Source: Rana temporaria (taxonomy: Eukaryota > Chordata > Amphibia > Anura > Ranidae). Taken from it: a stretch of 64,000 bases of DNA. Below are positions 21,014-32,872 of the stretch, in pieces (the stretch's first letter is position 1; every line of letters starts with the position of its first letter). Position numbers and translations under genes: made by a program. The notes beneath the pieces are model-generated. The model was not told where the DNA came from. It did not search any database and saw only the letters and a list, made by a program, of their open reading frames with translations. Location: NCBI RefSeq assembly GCF_905171775.1, contig NC_053490.1:157424469-157488468 (forward strand). The letters are read 5' to 3'.

Positions 21014-22341
21014 ATGCCAGGGGCAGGCATGGTCATAGCACTACTAGTGTGTGCCCAGGCGCTTAGAAGGAGGAGGGCACAGGAGAGGATATACAGAACA
21101 CGCATGAACGTATTTGGCATGGGGATACGGAGGTGTATTGTATCTTCAGATTCAACACTGATGCCATCCTGGAATTAGCCACAACCCTGCATGATGACAT
21201 CACCAGCCAGACACACCGCTCACATGCAGTGCAGCCACTGATCAAGGTACTGGCAACACTGCATTTCCTCGCCAGTGGATCTTTTCAGCGTACAAGTGGA
21301 GTCGTGTCTGGGATGTCACAAACCAGCATGAGCAGATGTGTGCACCAGGTTGTCCCCGCAATCCTCAGACGCATGTGCAACCACATCATCAGACCCACCC
21401 AGGAGCACCTGCGGCATAAGGCAATGGCGGATTTTGTCAGAATTGCAGGATTCCCACGCACCGTGGGGGCCATTGATTGCACACATGTGGCCCCACCCCC
21501 CCCCCCCCCCCGTGCCACAGAGCACATATACCGCAATCGGAAAGCACTGGTATTCCATCAACATACAGGTGATAGTAGATGCCCAATGCCTCATATGGCA
21601 CGTCCGTGCCAAACACCCAGGGGTCAGCCACGACAGCTACATATACCGTCAAAGCACCATCCCAATGGGAATTTGAACAAAACATGTATGGGGACAGCTG
21701 GCTGGTTGGTGAGTGACATGGGAGTCAGACATGACTGTCCGACCCCATAATGCAGACATCACGAGGGGCACATGCACAACTAACATCCTCCTGTCTTTTC
21801 CCTTCCAGGTGACTCTGCATATGCACTTGGGCCCCATCTCATGACTCCATTCCGGGATCCCCAAACCAGAGGAGAGCAAAAATACAATGATGCACACATA
21901 CGTACCCGTGCAGTGGTGGAACGCACATTTGGCATCCTGAAGTCCCGTTTACGATGCCTGGATAAGTCCGGGGGGACCCTGTTGTATTCCCCAAACTTTG
22001 TGTGCCAGATCATCGGTGCATGTTGCATTCTGCACAACTTTGCCGAGAGAAAGGGCCTGGAGATTGACATACGTGATGACCTGACCCCCGAACCAGACAT
22101 CCCCCCCTGCCCGAGGCTACCCCGTCTGCTGAGGGAACAGCAGTCAGGAGTTGCCTCGTGGAACGCATCTTTGCACGTTAAACACACACATTCATCATGG
22201 CACAAGGAGAATGCACGCATGCACATCACTGTGGTCCCTAGCTTACACACACCACATTTACATCACATTGGATTAGCCCAAGGCCACCATGCAGGACTTG
22301 GGAGCAGCAACGCCATGCCAAGGCTCCAATTATGTCGCTGA
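21014..22341 (+). pseudogene. PIF/Harbinger transposase (HARBI1-like), frameshifted, one intron
   Basis: Harbinger transposases are DDE enzymes that cut at 3-bp TWA-like targets together with a Myb-like partner. From ATG 21014 the protein reads MPGAGMVIALL, then RRRAQERIYRTR. A frameshift near 21130 leads to FRFNTDAILELATTLHDDI and a helix-turn-helix-like SQTSMSRCVHQVVP. The first catalytic Asp is in GAIDCTHVAP, followed by a poly-C-coded proline run. After another shift near 21540 come IVDAQC and HDSYIYR. A third shift precedes FEQNMYGDSWLV. After an intron, GDSAYALGPHLMTPF carries the next conserved Asp and AVVERTFGILKSR the Glu. The end is at a stop at 22339-22341. Three frameshifts make it a pseudogene, although every motif is still recognisable. 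Confidence 0.85.
21709..21808 (+). other. 100-bp intron in the Harbinger transposase
   Basis: The donor GTGAGT is at 21709 and the acceptor CTTTTCCCTTCCAG ends at 21808. Splicing joins SWLV directly to GDSAYALGPH, restoring the family's conserved GDS block in frame (phase 1). The intron itself carries in-frame stops. Confidence 0.8.
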
Positions 22342-22519
22342 CCATTCATACCACATTCACACGGTCGTGGGGATAACTTCTCCCCAACGACCGAGGGTGA
22401 CACCCCTTTGCTGGCAGGAGTGTCAGCCCCCCATTCACACACCAGTCACACTATAATCTGCACGCCTCACTGTGTGCAGTAATTGTAAAAAAAAAAAAAA
22501 AAAAAAACCTCATGACCTA

Positions 22520-23040
22520 AGGAAAAATAAAAAAAACTCATGACCTGAGTAAAAATAAACAAAAACGCCACCAGAGCAAAAAAAAAGCAAAACCAAAAAA
22601 TCAGGTGCCCTGTCGTGGGCCAAGCCTGCTGCCACGGCCACGGCTCCGTAACTGCCTGGTAGAAGGCTCAGGTGGGGGGGGGCATCAGGTGGAGGAGCAT
22701 CCCCTGGTCTCTCCCAGGCTGGAGGCCTGCCCTCTAAAGCCACGGCAATGCGGGTGAGGATTGTATTTGTCTCTGCCTGCACCAGCCGCGACTGCCTCCC
22801 CTCTGCCTCAATGGCAGCTGTGTTGCCCTGTACGGCCTCTCTCAGGGACCTCACCTCTGCCACAAGGGTAGCCGTTGTGGCCTGCAGCTCCCCCAGGCAG
22901 GTGATCACCGCTGCACTGTTGCCAGACAGATCTTGAAGGGCGTCATTTATGTTTCCAGTGGAGGCCAGGCTGTCTGCCACACGCCACATCTCCAGCCATC
23001 TCACCCATATGGTGGGTCTGGGACTCCCCACTCCAATCCA
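22520..23040 (-). pseudogene. Harbinger accessory (Myb/SANT-like) protein, C-terminal part
   Basis: In Harbinger elements the second protein binds the transposon DNA and brings the transposase to the nucleus. The minus-strand frame reads RWLEMWRVADSLASTG, then a helical, coiled-coil-like stretch with LRDAVQG-type heptads (LREAVQGNTAAIEAEGRQSR) and a proline-rich PPDAPPH region. A G run near 22674-22682 shifts the frame away from the likely tail SRGRGSRLGPRQGT. The N-terminal Myb-like domain is missing, because the element is cut at about 23045. The position, orientation and composition support the call; the fold itself is not visible. Confidence 0.65.
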
Positions 23041-23059
23041 CAAAGACTGGTTGTATCCC

Positions 23060-23482
23060 ATTCTGCTAGGTGGGAGTCTTTTGACACGGTAGATGTTGTT
23101 AATAGGGATATGTCACAAGCCCTGCTTTTATGTCTTGATGCAGTAAAAACCTTTGATAGGCCTGGCTGGCCTTTCCTTTTTGCCACGCTTGAATATATAT
23201 GCTTTAAAGACCAATTTCTACAGGAAAATAAACATCGCTACTCACCCCCCTTGACACAGGGTAGAACCCCTTATGCTACTTCCTCTTCTTTTATTATTGC
23301 AAATGGGACTAGACAGGAATGTCCATTATCACTGCTTCTCTTTTGCCCAAACTTTGAAGGCCTGGTAAATTCCCACTACAGAACTACTCCTACCAGAGGG
23401 ATGGCTGCCATAAAGAAGGCATCCGATCTTTCAATCATGGTGTCTTTAACCTCATCAGCCCCCGAAGATTTAGCTGCTCAAT
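23060..23482 (+). pseudogene. LINE reverse transcriptase fragment (L1/Tx1-like)
   Basis: The open frame reads ALLLCLDAVKTFDRPGWPFL (RT 'LDAEKAFD' block), then NGTRQECPLSLLLFCPNFEG ('NGTRQGCPLSPLLF' block). The Gly-to-Glu and Pro-to-Leu changes mark decay. It ends where a family A TTAA element starts. The 3' YADD block is missing. Confidence 0.8.
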
Positions 23483-23483
23483 G

Positions 23484-24218
23484 ACAAGGCCAGTTTTTGC
23501 GATGCGGCACTTCTTTAACCGGCAGTTGCGCGGTCGTGCGACATTGTACCCAAACACAATTTATGTCCTTTTTTCCCCAACAAATAGAGCTTTCTTTGGG
23601 TGGTATTTTAGTTTAGGCCAATATCTATTCTTATACATATTTTTGGTAATACAAATTGCAATAAGCATATATTAATTGGTTTTCACAAAAGTTATGGCGG
23701 CAATTTGTGATTTTTATCGGTATTGCAACATTATGGCGGACACATCGGACACCTTTGACACATTTTTGTTGGACTATTGGTATTTATACAGCGATTATTG
23801 CTATAAAAATGCACTGATTACTGTGTAAATATCACTGACAGGAAAGGGGTTAACACTAGGGTGCGATCAAGGGGTTACTTGTGTCCCCTAGTGTGTGTTT
23901 TAAATGTAGGTGGATGGGACTCACTATAGGAGATGACAGAATGTGGTTCCCAGCTTGTAGGAACTCACAATCTGCATCTCCTCTCCTAACAGTACAGGCA
24001 TGTGTGTGTTTACACACACACACACACACACACACGCGCGTCCCTGTTCTGCCTCTCGCGACCGCTCGTGGCCGGCGGTCATGAGCATCCACACCCCCGC
24101 AGTGCAGCGGGCACGCCCGCTATCTCGCTTAAAAAGACAGGCGTACAGCTACAACGGTTCGCAGGATCATGCCGACCTGCCACAGTATAATGACGGCCGG
24201 AGGTCAGCAAGAGGTTAA
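23484..24218 (-). mobile_element. TTAA family A, copy 3
   Basis: The inverse-orientation landmarks 'ccagtttttgcgatgcggcac', 'gttgcgcggtcgtgcgac', 'caaatagagctttctt' and 'acattatggcggacac' are present. The end near 24215-24218 is GAGGTTAA. The outer end on the left is lost at the LINE junction. A (CA)n tract is at about 24010-24035. Confidence 0.8.
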
Positions 24219-24703
24219 AAACTAGGAACTCATTAACCAGGACCACAAAGGTTTTTTCAAGTAGGACATTTTAGTCAACAGCCAGAAAAAACAATTGTTT
24301 GTAGAATTCCTCCTCCATGGAGTATTACTCAGCAACATGAATTGGCTTTGAAAAAGCTCAAATGTATACGCATCACTTTCTGCAAATGATTGGATTTTTA
24401 GCACACATCTATTTCCAGAGGCTATAGCTGCTAGCAGTAATCGCACTGTTCTCCCAGGAGGAACGGCTACCCACGTGGAAGGGATTTCACCATCAACACA
24501 ATGTTTTCAGAGGTTGCAGAAAAGAAAATCACATAATCTATGGCCTGCTTAGGATGTGTCCAACTAATTTGGAACATCTAATCTGGACCTGCTAGTTATA
24601 TCCCGGTATTGGAGACAAGTATAAGACTTGTTTTCTTTCCTGCTCTCGACTCTAGAATATTGCTGAGAGAAACCCTATTTTAACTTTTGAAAAAGGACAG
24701 TGT
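24219..24703. other. Unclassified non-coding stretch
   Basis: No coding or repeat terminus was recognised between two TTAA-type elements. Confidence 0.4.
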
Positions 24704-25327
24704 TTAACCCCTTTGTGCCTAAGGGTAAAACAAATCTTAATACCAAACCACAACTTTGACATGTGTTAATAAAACTTTACATATCATCACAACTACTTGG
24801 TGCATCCAGGTGTTTTTTTTTTTTTTTTTTTTAGGACAAATTGGATTTTATTTGGTGGTAAATGGTAATGGATACCTCCTGGTTTTATTGTATTATTAAT
24901 AACCTTTCACCAAAGAACCATCCAAAATAAATTTTCCTGCCCTTGAAGACTGCAGCAATACCACATGTGTGTATGTTATTTGTTGTTAGTACCCGTAGTA
25001 CAGCCCATAGACAATAGCACTAACACCAATTGAAAAAATAAATAAAAATGAAAATGAGAAAAATACTGACCCTGACCAAACACTAACCCTGGCTCTGACC
25101 TAGATCAAACCTTTATCTATTTTTTTATTTTATTTTACTCTCTCTATTCACAGAGAGTTGGTACAGGGCCCATGGCACCTTAGTGGGACCCTGGTCTCTG
25201 TGCTGGGAGTGCGTTGCACTGCACGCTTCCAGCACAAAGGGAGACATGCAAATATGCAGCCCCACAGGGGAAAAAAAACTGTCCAGTGGGGCCGCATTTT
25301 TGCACACGCTTGGCACCAAGAGGTTAA
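24704..25327 (+). mobile_element. TTAA-target element, family C, copy 1
   Basis: The ends are TTAACCCCTTTGTGCC at 24704 and the inverse CTTGGCACCAAGAGGTTAA ending at 25327. The interior has 'gggaccctggtctctgtgctggg' and 'aaatatgcagccccac', found inverted at 53984-54523. No protein is encoded. A T run lies near 24813-24832. Confidence 0.75.
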
Positions 25328-25599
25328 GTGGATGCAAGCTTCTTCACCTTCTATATGGCTGCACTTCGCAACTCAAATTATCCCTTAGGAAAAGATAATA
25401 TACAACATGGGGTGTCCTCATAAATACCACAAAATCTGGGATATGTGGTGTAACTTTGACCGTACTCTGAGCTCTACCAGGAGATAGTACTTATTTTTCA
25501 TTACAACTACTTTGTGGTGCTTCAATTTGATGTATAGCAAATGTATATTTTACTTCAACTTGGCTACCAATGCACAAAACATGACAGCCATTTAATGGT

Positions 25600-26155
25600 T
25601 TAACCGGTTGCCGACCGCCGCATGTATATGTACGTCCACAGAATGGCACATATAGGCATATGGGCGTACATGTACGTCCCCGCCTTTCCGCGGGTCAGGG
25701 GTCCGATCGGGACCTCCCATCCTCTACATGCGGCGGTCGGATACCCGCGGGGAGCGATCCGGGACGACGGCGCAGCTATTCGTTTATAGTCGCTCCGTCG
25801 CGATCGATCCCCGGAGCTGAAGAACGGGGAGAGCCGTATGTAAACACGGCTTCCCCGTGCTTCACTGTGGCGGCTGCATCGATCGAGTGATCCCTTTTAT
25901 AGGGAGACTTGATCGATGACGTCAGTCCTACAGCCACACCCCCCTACAGTTGTAAACACACACTAGGCGAACCCTAACTCCTACAGCGTCCCCTGTGGTT
26001 AACTCCCAAACTGCAACTGTAATTTTCACAATAAACAATGCAATTTAAATGCATTTTTTGCTGTGAAAATGACAATGGTCCTAAAAATTTGTCAAAATTG
26101 TCCGAAGTGTCCGCCATAATGTCGCCGCCATTCGTAGTAAAAAAAAAAAAAAAAA
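25600..26155 (+). mobile_element. TTAA family A, copy 4, left part
   Basis: It starts TTAACCGGTTGCCGACCGCC. The internal hairpin is at 25818-25864 and the landmarks 'cctacagttgtaa' and 'tccgccataatgtcgccgcc' follow. The copy is interrupted at 26155 by the L1-type insertion and resumes at 33421. Confidence 0.85.
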
Positions 26156-26256
26156 TGGGGGCGTGGCTTGGCACGCAGTGAAGATGGCAGCACACTAAAA
26201 GAGCTCCGGAGAAGCCGCAGCCTTGAGCCAGTTTTCTGCCTCTTAAGCACCTGATA
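26156..26256 (+). promoter_or_regulatory. L1-type 5' UTR with YY1-like site
   Basis: The 5' UTR is short. AAGATGGC at 26181-26188, about 26 nt from the element start, matches the core of a YY1 site, which in human L1 sits close to the start and sets the initiation point. A second CAAGATGGC is at 26382-26390 inside ORF1. The regulatory role is inferred by analogy only. Confidence 0.5.
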
Positions 26257-27378
26257 ATGCACAAACAAAGCTACCGGACACCGCACACGAGATCCAGGCG
26301 TTCTTCTACAGCGCAAAAAGGGAGAAATATCTCCGAATTGTTCAAGCAGCAGACCCTATCGAGAAGCGGGGGGTCCGGAGACAAGATGGCGCCGCCACAT
26401 GTGCCCGGGGACTACAGCGAGGACTCGCAATCGGCTCTGGAGGACTACGGCGGGGGGACCCCCAATCCCAAACTCCCTCTAACATATGCCGACATGTCGG
26501 TTTTTGCGGCGGACATCAAGTCCACTTTCTCTGCGGCCATCACGGACCTTAAGTCAAATCTCCTGGTCCTGAATGACAAGATGGCCACCGCTGAAGCAGC
26601 AGGGAAACAGAGAGATAAAGCGATCCACAGGCTAGACAGGATAGCGGTGGCACATTCGAATCATTTCATCGAAATGAACAGACATATGGAAGATTTGGAT
26701 AACCGCGGAAGAAGATCTAACATTCGCGTTAGGGGGATCCCAGAATCTGTCGAGGCAGACCAAATCATTCCAACCCTGCAAAGGATCTTTAATAATTTAC
26801 TGGAAAACCCAGAGGACACAGAGATTGACTTTGTGCGGGCCCACAGGGCTCTGAGAGCACGCGGCCCAGACACCCAGCCGCCACGAGATATCATATGCTG
26901 TATGCAAAGTTTCACATTAAAGGAGGAAATTATGCAGAAGGCACGCAGGAATGACAGAATTGTGTTTAACGGCGCAACAATCCTGCTGTTCCAAGATCTG
27001 TCACAAATAACCCTGAAAAACCGCCGTGCTATGCGCCCATTATTGGACAGGCTCAGGGAAAGAGGAATGCGATACACCTGGCGGTTCCCGTTCTCACTAC
27101 TAGTGACCCATAACGGTCACCAACACTCCCTGCGCACGCCGGATGAACTAACTGCGTTCTGCGACTCTTTACAAATCGGACCTGTCGCCCTGCCAGAATG
27201 GTACCAGGAGTTCCGGCTGCACCCACTGGAAAGGAGCCCGCCGAGCTCCCCTTTTGCGTCCCCGGATGGGAAAAGCCACAAAAAGCTGAAACATGGCAGG
27301 ACCGGAGGTTCCTTGGCCGGCACACCAGCGAACAAATTGGCACACGCATCAAGAATGCTGGGAGGTGAGGACATCTAA
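26257..27378 (+). CDS. L1-type ORF1 protein, 373 aa, intact
   Basis: ORF1 protein binds the element RNA as a trimer and helps target-primed reverse transcription. The frame is complete from ATG to stop. Residues 1-75 are basic and disordered. About residues 80-145 form a coiled coil (SVFAADIKSTFSAAITDLKS, then helical heptads). LDNRGRRSNIRVRGIPE at about 147-163 opens the RRM-like domain. LFQDLSQITLKNRRAMRPLL and YTWRFPFSLLV (about 245-285) belong to the C-terminal domain. The Lys/His-rich tail SHKKLKHGRTGG could bind nucleic acid. The length is close to that of mammalian L1 ORF1p (about 340 aa). No stop or frameshift is present, which contrasts with ORF2. Confidence 0.92.
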   Translation: MHKQSYRTPHTRSRRSSTAQKGRNISELFKQQTLSRSGGSGDKMAPPHVPGDYSEDSQSALEDYGGGTPNPKLPLTYADMSVFAADIKSTFSAAITDLKSNLLVLNDKMATAEAAGKQRDKAIHRLDRIAVAHSNHFIEMNRHMEDLDNRGRRSNIRVRGIPESVEADQIIPTLQRIFNNLLENPEDTEIDFVRAHRALRARGPDTQPPRDIICCMQSFTLKEEIMQKARRNDRIVFNGATILLFQDLSQITLKNRRAMRPLLDRLRERGMRYTWRFPFSLLVTHNGHQHSLRTPDELTAFCDSLQIGPVALPEWYQEFRLHPLERSPPSSPFASPDGKSHKKLKHGRTGGSLAGTPANKLAHASRMLGGEDI

Positions 27379-29049
27379 TCCCCAGCGAACGAACGGCTCT
27401 GAGTCTTGATCTTTCCACCTTCATGGCTACCCTGAACTTACAACACATCCCCAACCCTCTTTAAAAGAGGAGATCCGGACACAACCGCCTTCCCAACGTG
27501 AAGGATCTTTTATACGCCCGGGAGGACAGCACCGACCGATGGGACCGCTTCTATTTTACTTTTTGTGTTTTTGTTTTTCACTTTTCCTTTTTTTTTTTCT
27601 CTCACACACATCTTTTGGGCTTTTTGCATGGCCCCCCAACGCCCGCGCCTTGCTGTCAGGCATGGAGCGCGGGATGTCACCAGCGATGGCGCTAGGTCGT
27701 GACCAGGGGACGAGCACCGCGACAAAGCACTTGCTTGCTCCGCATCGATCACGTAAGCATGAAATAGCACTGTCGGCTGCTCCCTTTCCCTGCTGCCCGG
27801 ATTCCCACCGCTGATCTATGGGCTATGCAGATCTGATGTGGAACTAGATTTGCCCCGCTGGGCGCCATTTCCGGGAGGAACCCCATCCTATACCCACAGG
27901 AGCACTAATGCACATTCGTTGGGTCTGTAGACGTTGGGTGCGGGCGGGGGGGGGTGGTTGCTCGGGCGGGCTGGGGGGGGGGGGGTGGGTTGGGGGATCG
28001 GGACAATACGCTACGGACTTGGATTATAGCGGGCTGGGAGTCATGCTACCTGCCCACAGAGGTAAAATGAGGTTGCTTAACTAATAGGATATACACATGT
28101 GTTTGTCAGCAATCTGAAGCAACGGTTTCTGAGCTGTCGCATCCTTGCCTTACACGTCCCCTGATAAGATAAGATAGGAGGTTGCTCGCTCCCTCCACCT
28201 GATGGCCCGGCTCCCTCGCTCCCCCCCCCTCGTTTGCAGGACTATATGCGTCATCCGTGTGCCGGGATGCTTGTCCCTCCCCGTACATTCCGCTCCTCAG
28301 TACGCGTAATGTGCCACACGCAGACACGGGGCCCTTGATTCATCTTTAAAACCTTACTCCAAGTAACACACACACACTGTCCCCCTCACGCAGTCGGGTC
28401 TCCTCACACACTACTCATGATTGCAGAGACCCCTACCCCAGCCTCGATACTACTCGTCGGGTAGCCATGCAGTGTAATTTCTTGATGCTGTTTTGTTCAT
28501 ACACCACACCTTATGTGCCTTACATAGTTTTAGTTCACAGTTAATTCACGTTCCGGTTCATTTGTTCATCCACACCATTAAGGCAGAATTACTTTAATAA
28601 GTTTGACATTAGCATGTCTAGGCTGCGGCCACCCGCTCCTCTCTACGGAGATTCACATATATTCACTACTACCAGTAGACTGATAACTAGTGCTGTCTTT
28701 GAGGCTATCGCCTCCCACTACCCCTTCAAGCGACACCCGTCTGCGGTTAAACACCCTGGGAGTTGCGCAATTCAACCCTGTGGATAGCATACCTATTTGC
28801 AGGGTTTTATACACAATTTCTCTCTCCCTACTTACAACTATCTTCTACCTACTTTCCTACTCCGAGCTCCCTGGCTCACCTCCTTTCAACGCTTACCACC
28901 CTCCCTAAATTCTTACCCATACCTGAGAGCTCGCAACTCCACATTTCATTGCCGTGTACTTGTAGAATTTTATAATAGGATTGTATTGTGTGTCACTAAC
29001 TGAACTATATTGCAGACAAAAGGCGAAAGTGTTTCCACCCTTCTGATCC
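27379..29049 (+). other. Long inter-ORF spacer of the L1-type element
   Basis: No protein-coding blocks were seen. It holds a pyrimidine-rich tract (about 27545-27600) and a very G-rich stretch (about 27940-28000) with several runs of four or more G. A weak ORF (28690-28975) has no recognised domain. At 1.67 kb the spacer is far longer than the few dozen bases of human L1. Confidence 0.7.
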
Positions 29050-32000
29050 ATGGCGTACTCAGCTCTGGGCCCAAGCCCCACCGTGATCTCACACAATGTG
29101 AGGGGACTAAACATCCCGGAGAAAAGGTCGGCACTATTACGTGAACTGAAAAAAGGTAGGCCACACTTTGCTTTTCTCCAAGAAACGCATTTTATGACAA
29201 ACAAAATACCCAGGCTCACTGACTCGTACTTCACCACTGCGTTCCATGCCACTAACGACTTAGCCAAATCCAAGGGGACTTCGATACTGATCAGTAGGGA
29301 AGCCCCCTTCGAACTAACAGACAGATTGACAAATCCCGAGGGCAGATACATCTTTTTGAAAGGTACATATAAAGGAGAACCCACCACATTGGCCAATGTG
29401 TACTTCCCAAACTCTTCCCACTTGCCATTCTGTAAAAAGATAGTAGGGGAACTAGAGAGTTTCGGCTCGGGATGCATAATCCTGGGAGGGGACTTCAACC
29501 TACCTCTGAACCCACTGACTGACACATCCACGGGAAAGACTTACATCAAATATCAGGTACTAAAACGTATTAAAACATCCCTGAACTCCCTTCACCTCAT
29601 TGACTCATGGAGATACTCGAACCCCGACAAGAAAGACTATACTTTCTATTCCATCCCCCACGACAGATACGCCAGACTGGATTATTTATTCATCTCCCGT
29701 AGGGATATACCACTAATCCAGAATGCGCAGATCGGAATACAATCTTTGTCAGACCATGCCCCGATCTCCCTAACGCTAAACCTGAAAAACTCTAAACGCA
29801 CTTTCCCCACATGGAGGCTTAACTCTTCCTTGATTACAGACCCAGAGTTTCTCCCAAAATTGAATATTTTGACACTAATTTCACGACAGACTCTGACCCC
29901 TTGATAGTATGGGAAGCCCACAAATGTTTCATCAGGGGCAAACTTATACGAATGGGGGCAAAGCGCAAAAGGGCAAAAAGGCTATGACCGATCTCTCTGA
30001 CACGATCATGAAATTAGAAACCCAACACAAACAAACCCTCTCAAAAGAAGTTGCTACCGAATTATTAGATGCTAGGAAGAGGCTGCACCAAATGATGACA
30101 AAAACAGCTAAGCGCTTTCTATATTTAAAAAAAAAAAATATTACGAATTTGGCGACAAAACAGGGAAATTTTTGGCCAAAGCACTAAAAAAGCCTAAATA
30201 CAACAACACCATCTTAGGGATAAGAAACAAAGGGGGCTCCCTAGATTTAGAAGATGATCTCATAGCTAAACATTTTCAAACCTATTACACGGAACTCTAC
30301 AACCTCCCCAAACAACATAAACCAGCTGGGGTGCAAGGCACCCGGTTGCAAATCATTCAAGAATATCTAGAATCCTCCATGCTCCCCAAGTTGACAGACA
30401 TAGACGCCTCAGCGCTTGAACAACCCATTAGCATATCGGAGGTCACGTCAGCAATACACGATCTTAAAACAGGGAAGAGCCCAGGTCCGGATGGATTCAC
30501 ATCCATATATTTTAAAACATTTCTGGACACGTTAACAAACCCCTTAACGAAGGCCCTAAACACCCTTTCCTCGCCACGTACTATCCCGACAACCTTCCTC
30601 ACAGCACACATTGCAGTGCTGCCCAAGCCAGAAAAAGACCCGACACACTGCTCCAGCTACAGGCCAATATCCCTTTTGAACCTAGATATCAAGATCATGG
30701 CCAAAATTTTAGCCAACAGGATCAGGCCTCTCCTCAATCAGTTGATTGGCCCGGAACAGGCAGGCTTTATGCCAAATAAAGAAGCGAAAGACAATGTGAT
30801 CAAATCCCTGAACTTGATCCACGCCGCTAGGCAGCGCAAGATCGAGGGCTTTCTCCTGTCCACAGACGCGGAGAAGGCGTTCGATCGCGTGGCTTGGGAC
30901 TATATGCTGGAGACCTGTAGGTTTGTGGGCATAGGAGAACGCATGATGGCGTGGATCTCGGCACTATACCAAAACCCCTCTGCACGATTAAAAATAAATG
31001 GCTCCCTGTCGGATTCGGTATATATCAAGAACGGCACCAGACAAGGCTGCCCCTTGTCACCACTCCTCTTCATCCTAACATTGGAACCATTCATTAGAAA
31101 GGTAGGGCTGGAGCAATCCATCAAAGGTTTCCAGATCGTAGAGAAAGAATTTAAAACAGCAGCTTATGCAGACGACCTCTTATTTTTTCTAACTGACCCT
31201 AAGACATCCATCCCCCAACTTATGAAGAGCTTCTCCTTATTTGGATATGTATCCAACCTGAAAATAAATTTCACAAAATCCGAAGCATTGAACATTTCAG
31301 TGCCTAACGAAATCTTAGGCCCATTGCGAGCGGACTGTCCCTTTAGGTGGGTACCGTCTGCCCTCAAATATCTAGGGGCGTGGCTCACCCCACAACTGTC
31401 TCAAATCTTCGACAAAAATTTCACCCCGCTTCTCAAAACAATTGACACGGACCTATCATCATGGCACCCTAAAAACTTCTCCTGGTTCGGGAGAGCGGCT
31501 ATCTGTAAGATGTCCATATTACCCAGACTCCTATACATGCTGAGAATTTTACCGATTAAGATCCCTAACAACTTTTTCAAAACACTACAGTCCCTCCAAC
31601 TTAAATTTGTGTGGGCACACAAGCGCCCTCGTATCAAGTTCAGCTTGCTAACCAGACAGAAAGCCGAGGGTGGGATGGGGCTCCCAGACTACAGGCATTA
31701 TTACTATGCCTCTCACGTGACCCGGATCGTAGACTGGCACTGCCATGCTAACACAAAAGACTGGGTCCCCCTAGAGGAAGAGCTGTGCCTACACAGTTTG
31801 CGATTCTCCCCCTGGATACCTTGGGAAAAGTGCCCAGCTTCTTTAAAAAACCACCCCCTGACAGGTACTACCCTCATTATTCCACTCGCTGACCGGACGC
31901 TCAAAACCCTTCTCACACATAGGCCCCCTTACACCTCTGAGGAACAACCCAGACTTTCATCCAGGGATGGGAAACCCACTCTTGCGAATGGGTGACACTA

Positions 32001-32872
32001 GCAGACCCCTCCTAGCCACCCACTGTTTTCAGAACTCACAATTCAAAGACCACCAAACCCTAAAAGCAGACACGAACTGTCCACAACTACCACTTTGGAC
32101 CTACTTCCAAATTCGCAGTTACACGACCAACACCAGACGCAAAACTCAATTTAACCAAAAACTAACGGAGATGGAGTCAGTGTGCCTGGAGGAAAAACCA
32201 ATTCGTAGGGTCACCTCGCTGGCATACACATGGATACAGAACACGCCGCTGGACGACAACAACAGATTCAAAGATAAGTGGTCGGGAGACCTTGGGATCT
32301 CTTTGACTAACAAACAATGGCACAGAGTGTGCGTATTCGCACATAAATGCTCACTCAGCACCAGAACCCAAGAAACGGCATATAAGCTGCTCACGCAGTG
32401 GTATGCCACTCCTTCTAAGCTACGCAAGTGGTACCCAGAGTCCTCAGACCTGTGCTGGCGGTGCAATGCGGACGTGGGCACTTTGCTTCACATATGGTGG
32501 CAGTGTCCACGGATACAAAAGTATTGGTCGGCAATCATTAAGTTGATAAAAACCATGACTGAAACAAAACTTTTGCTTGATGCAGCATGCTGTTTGCTCC
32601 ATGTCAACAATTTCTCATACAGAAGGTATAAAAAATCACTAACCAGACATCTGCTAAACACGGCTAAATCATTGATACCATTATACTGGAAGTCCACTTC
32701 CGTTCCAACTATTAAGGAATGGTTACAAAAAATTTCAGAGACCCATGACATGGAGGACACGGCGGCACAAGCCACAGATGAAGCGGTAAAATTCCAGGAC
32801 ACTTGGTCCCCATGGGTGACCTTTCGATATTCGGAAGAATTTGAGCAGGCACTCTCAGTACCCATCACATGA
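29050..32872 (+). pseudogene. L1-type ORF2: endonuclease, RT and C-terminal domain, four frameshifts
   Basis: ORF2 nicks DNA and primes reverse transcription. The endonuclease reads VISHNVRGL, FLQETHFM, ILGGDFNLPL, YARLDYLFIS and SLSDHAPISL, so the catalytic N, E, D/N, D and H positions are present. RT blocks are YRPISLLNLDIKIMAKILA, PEQAGFMPN, DAEKAFDRVAWDYM, NGTRQGCPLSPLLF and YADDLLFFL, with an intact YADD (about 31166-31177). The C-terminal domain includes DKWSGDLGISL and a Cys/His pattern CWRCNADVGTLLHIWWQCP. Frames change near 29860, 29980, 30130 (a run of 12 A) and between about 31940 and 32080. The first three lie in or next to A runs, so sequencing error is possible. The total of about 1,274 codons equals the family norm. 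Confidence 0.9.

Larger units (their letters stand above)
19906..23045 (+). mobile_element. PIF/Harbinger DNA transposon, right end lost
   Basis: The left end begins GGCCCAGATTCTCAAAGAAG at 19906 and continues with 'ttacgccggcgtatc' repeats, as in the Harbinger-like ends at 35203 and 58462. It contains a HARBI1-type DDE transposase on the plus strand and a second, convergent gene for the accessory DNA-binding protein on the minus strand, the usual two-gene plan of this superfamily. A solo LTR (20201-20870) interrupts it. The right terminus is missing, because LINE RT sequence starts at about 23060. Confidence 0.85.
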
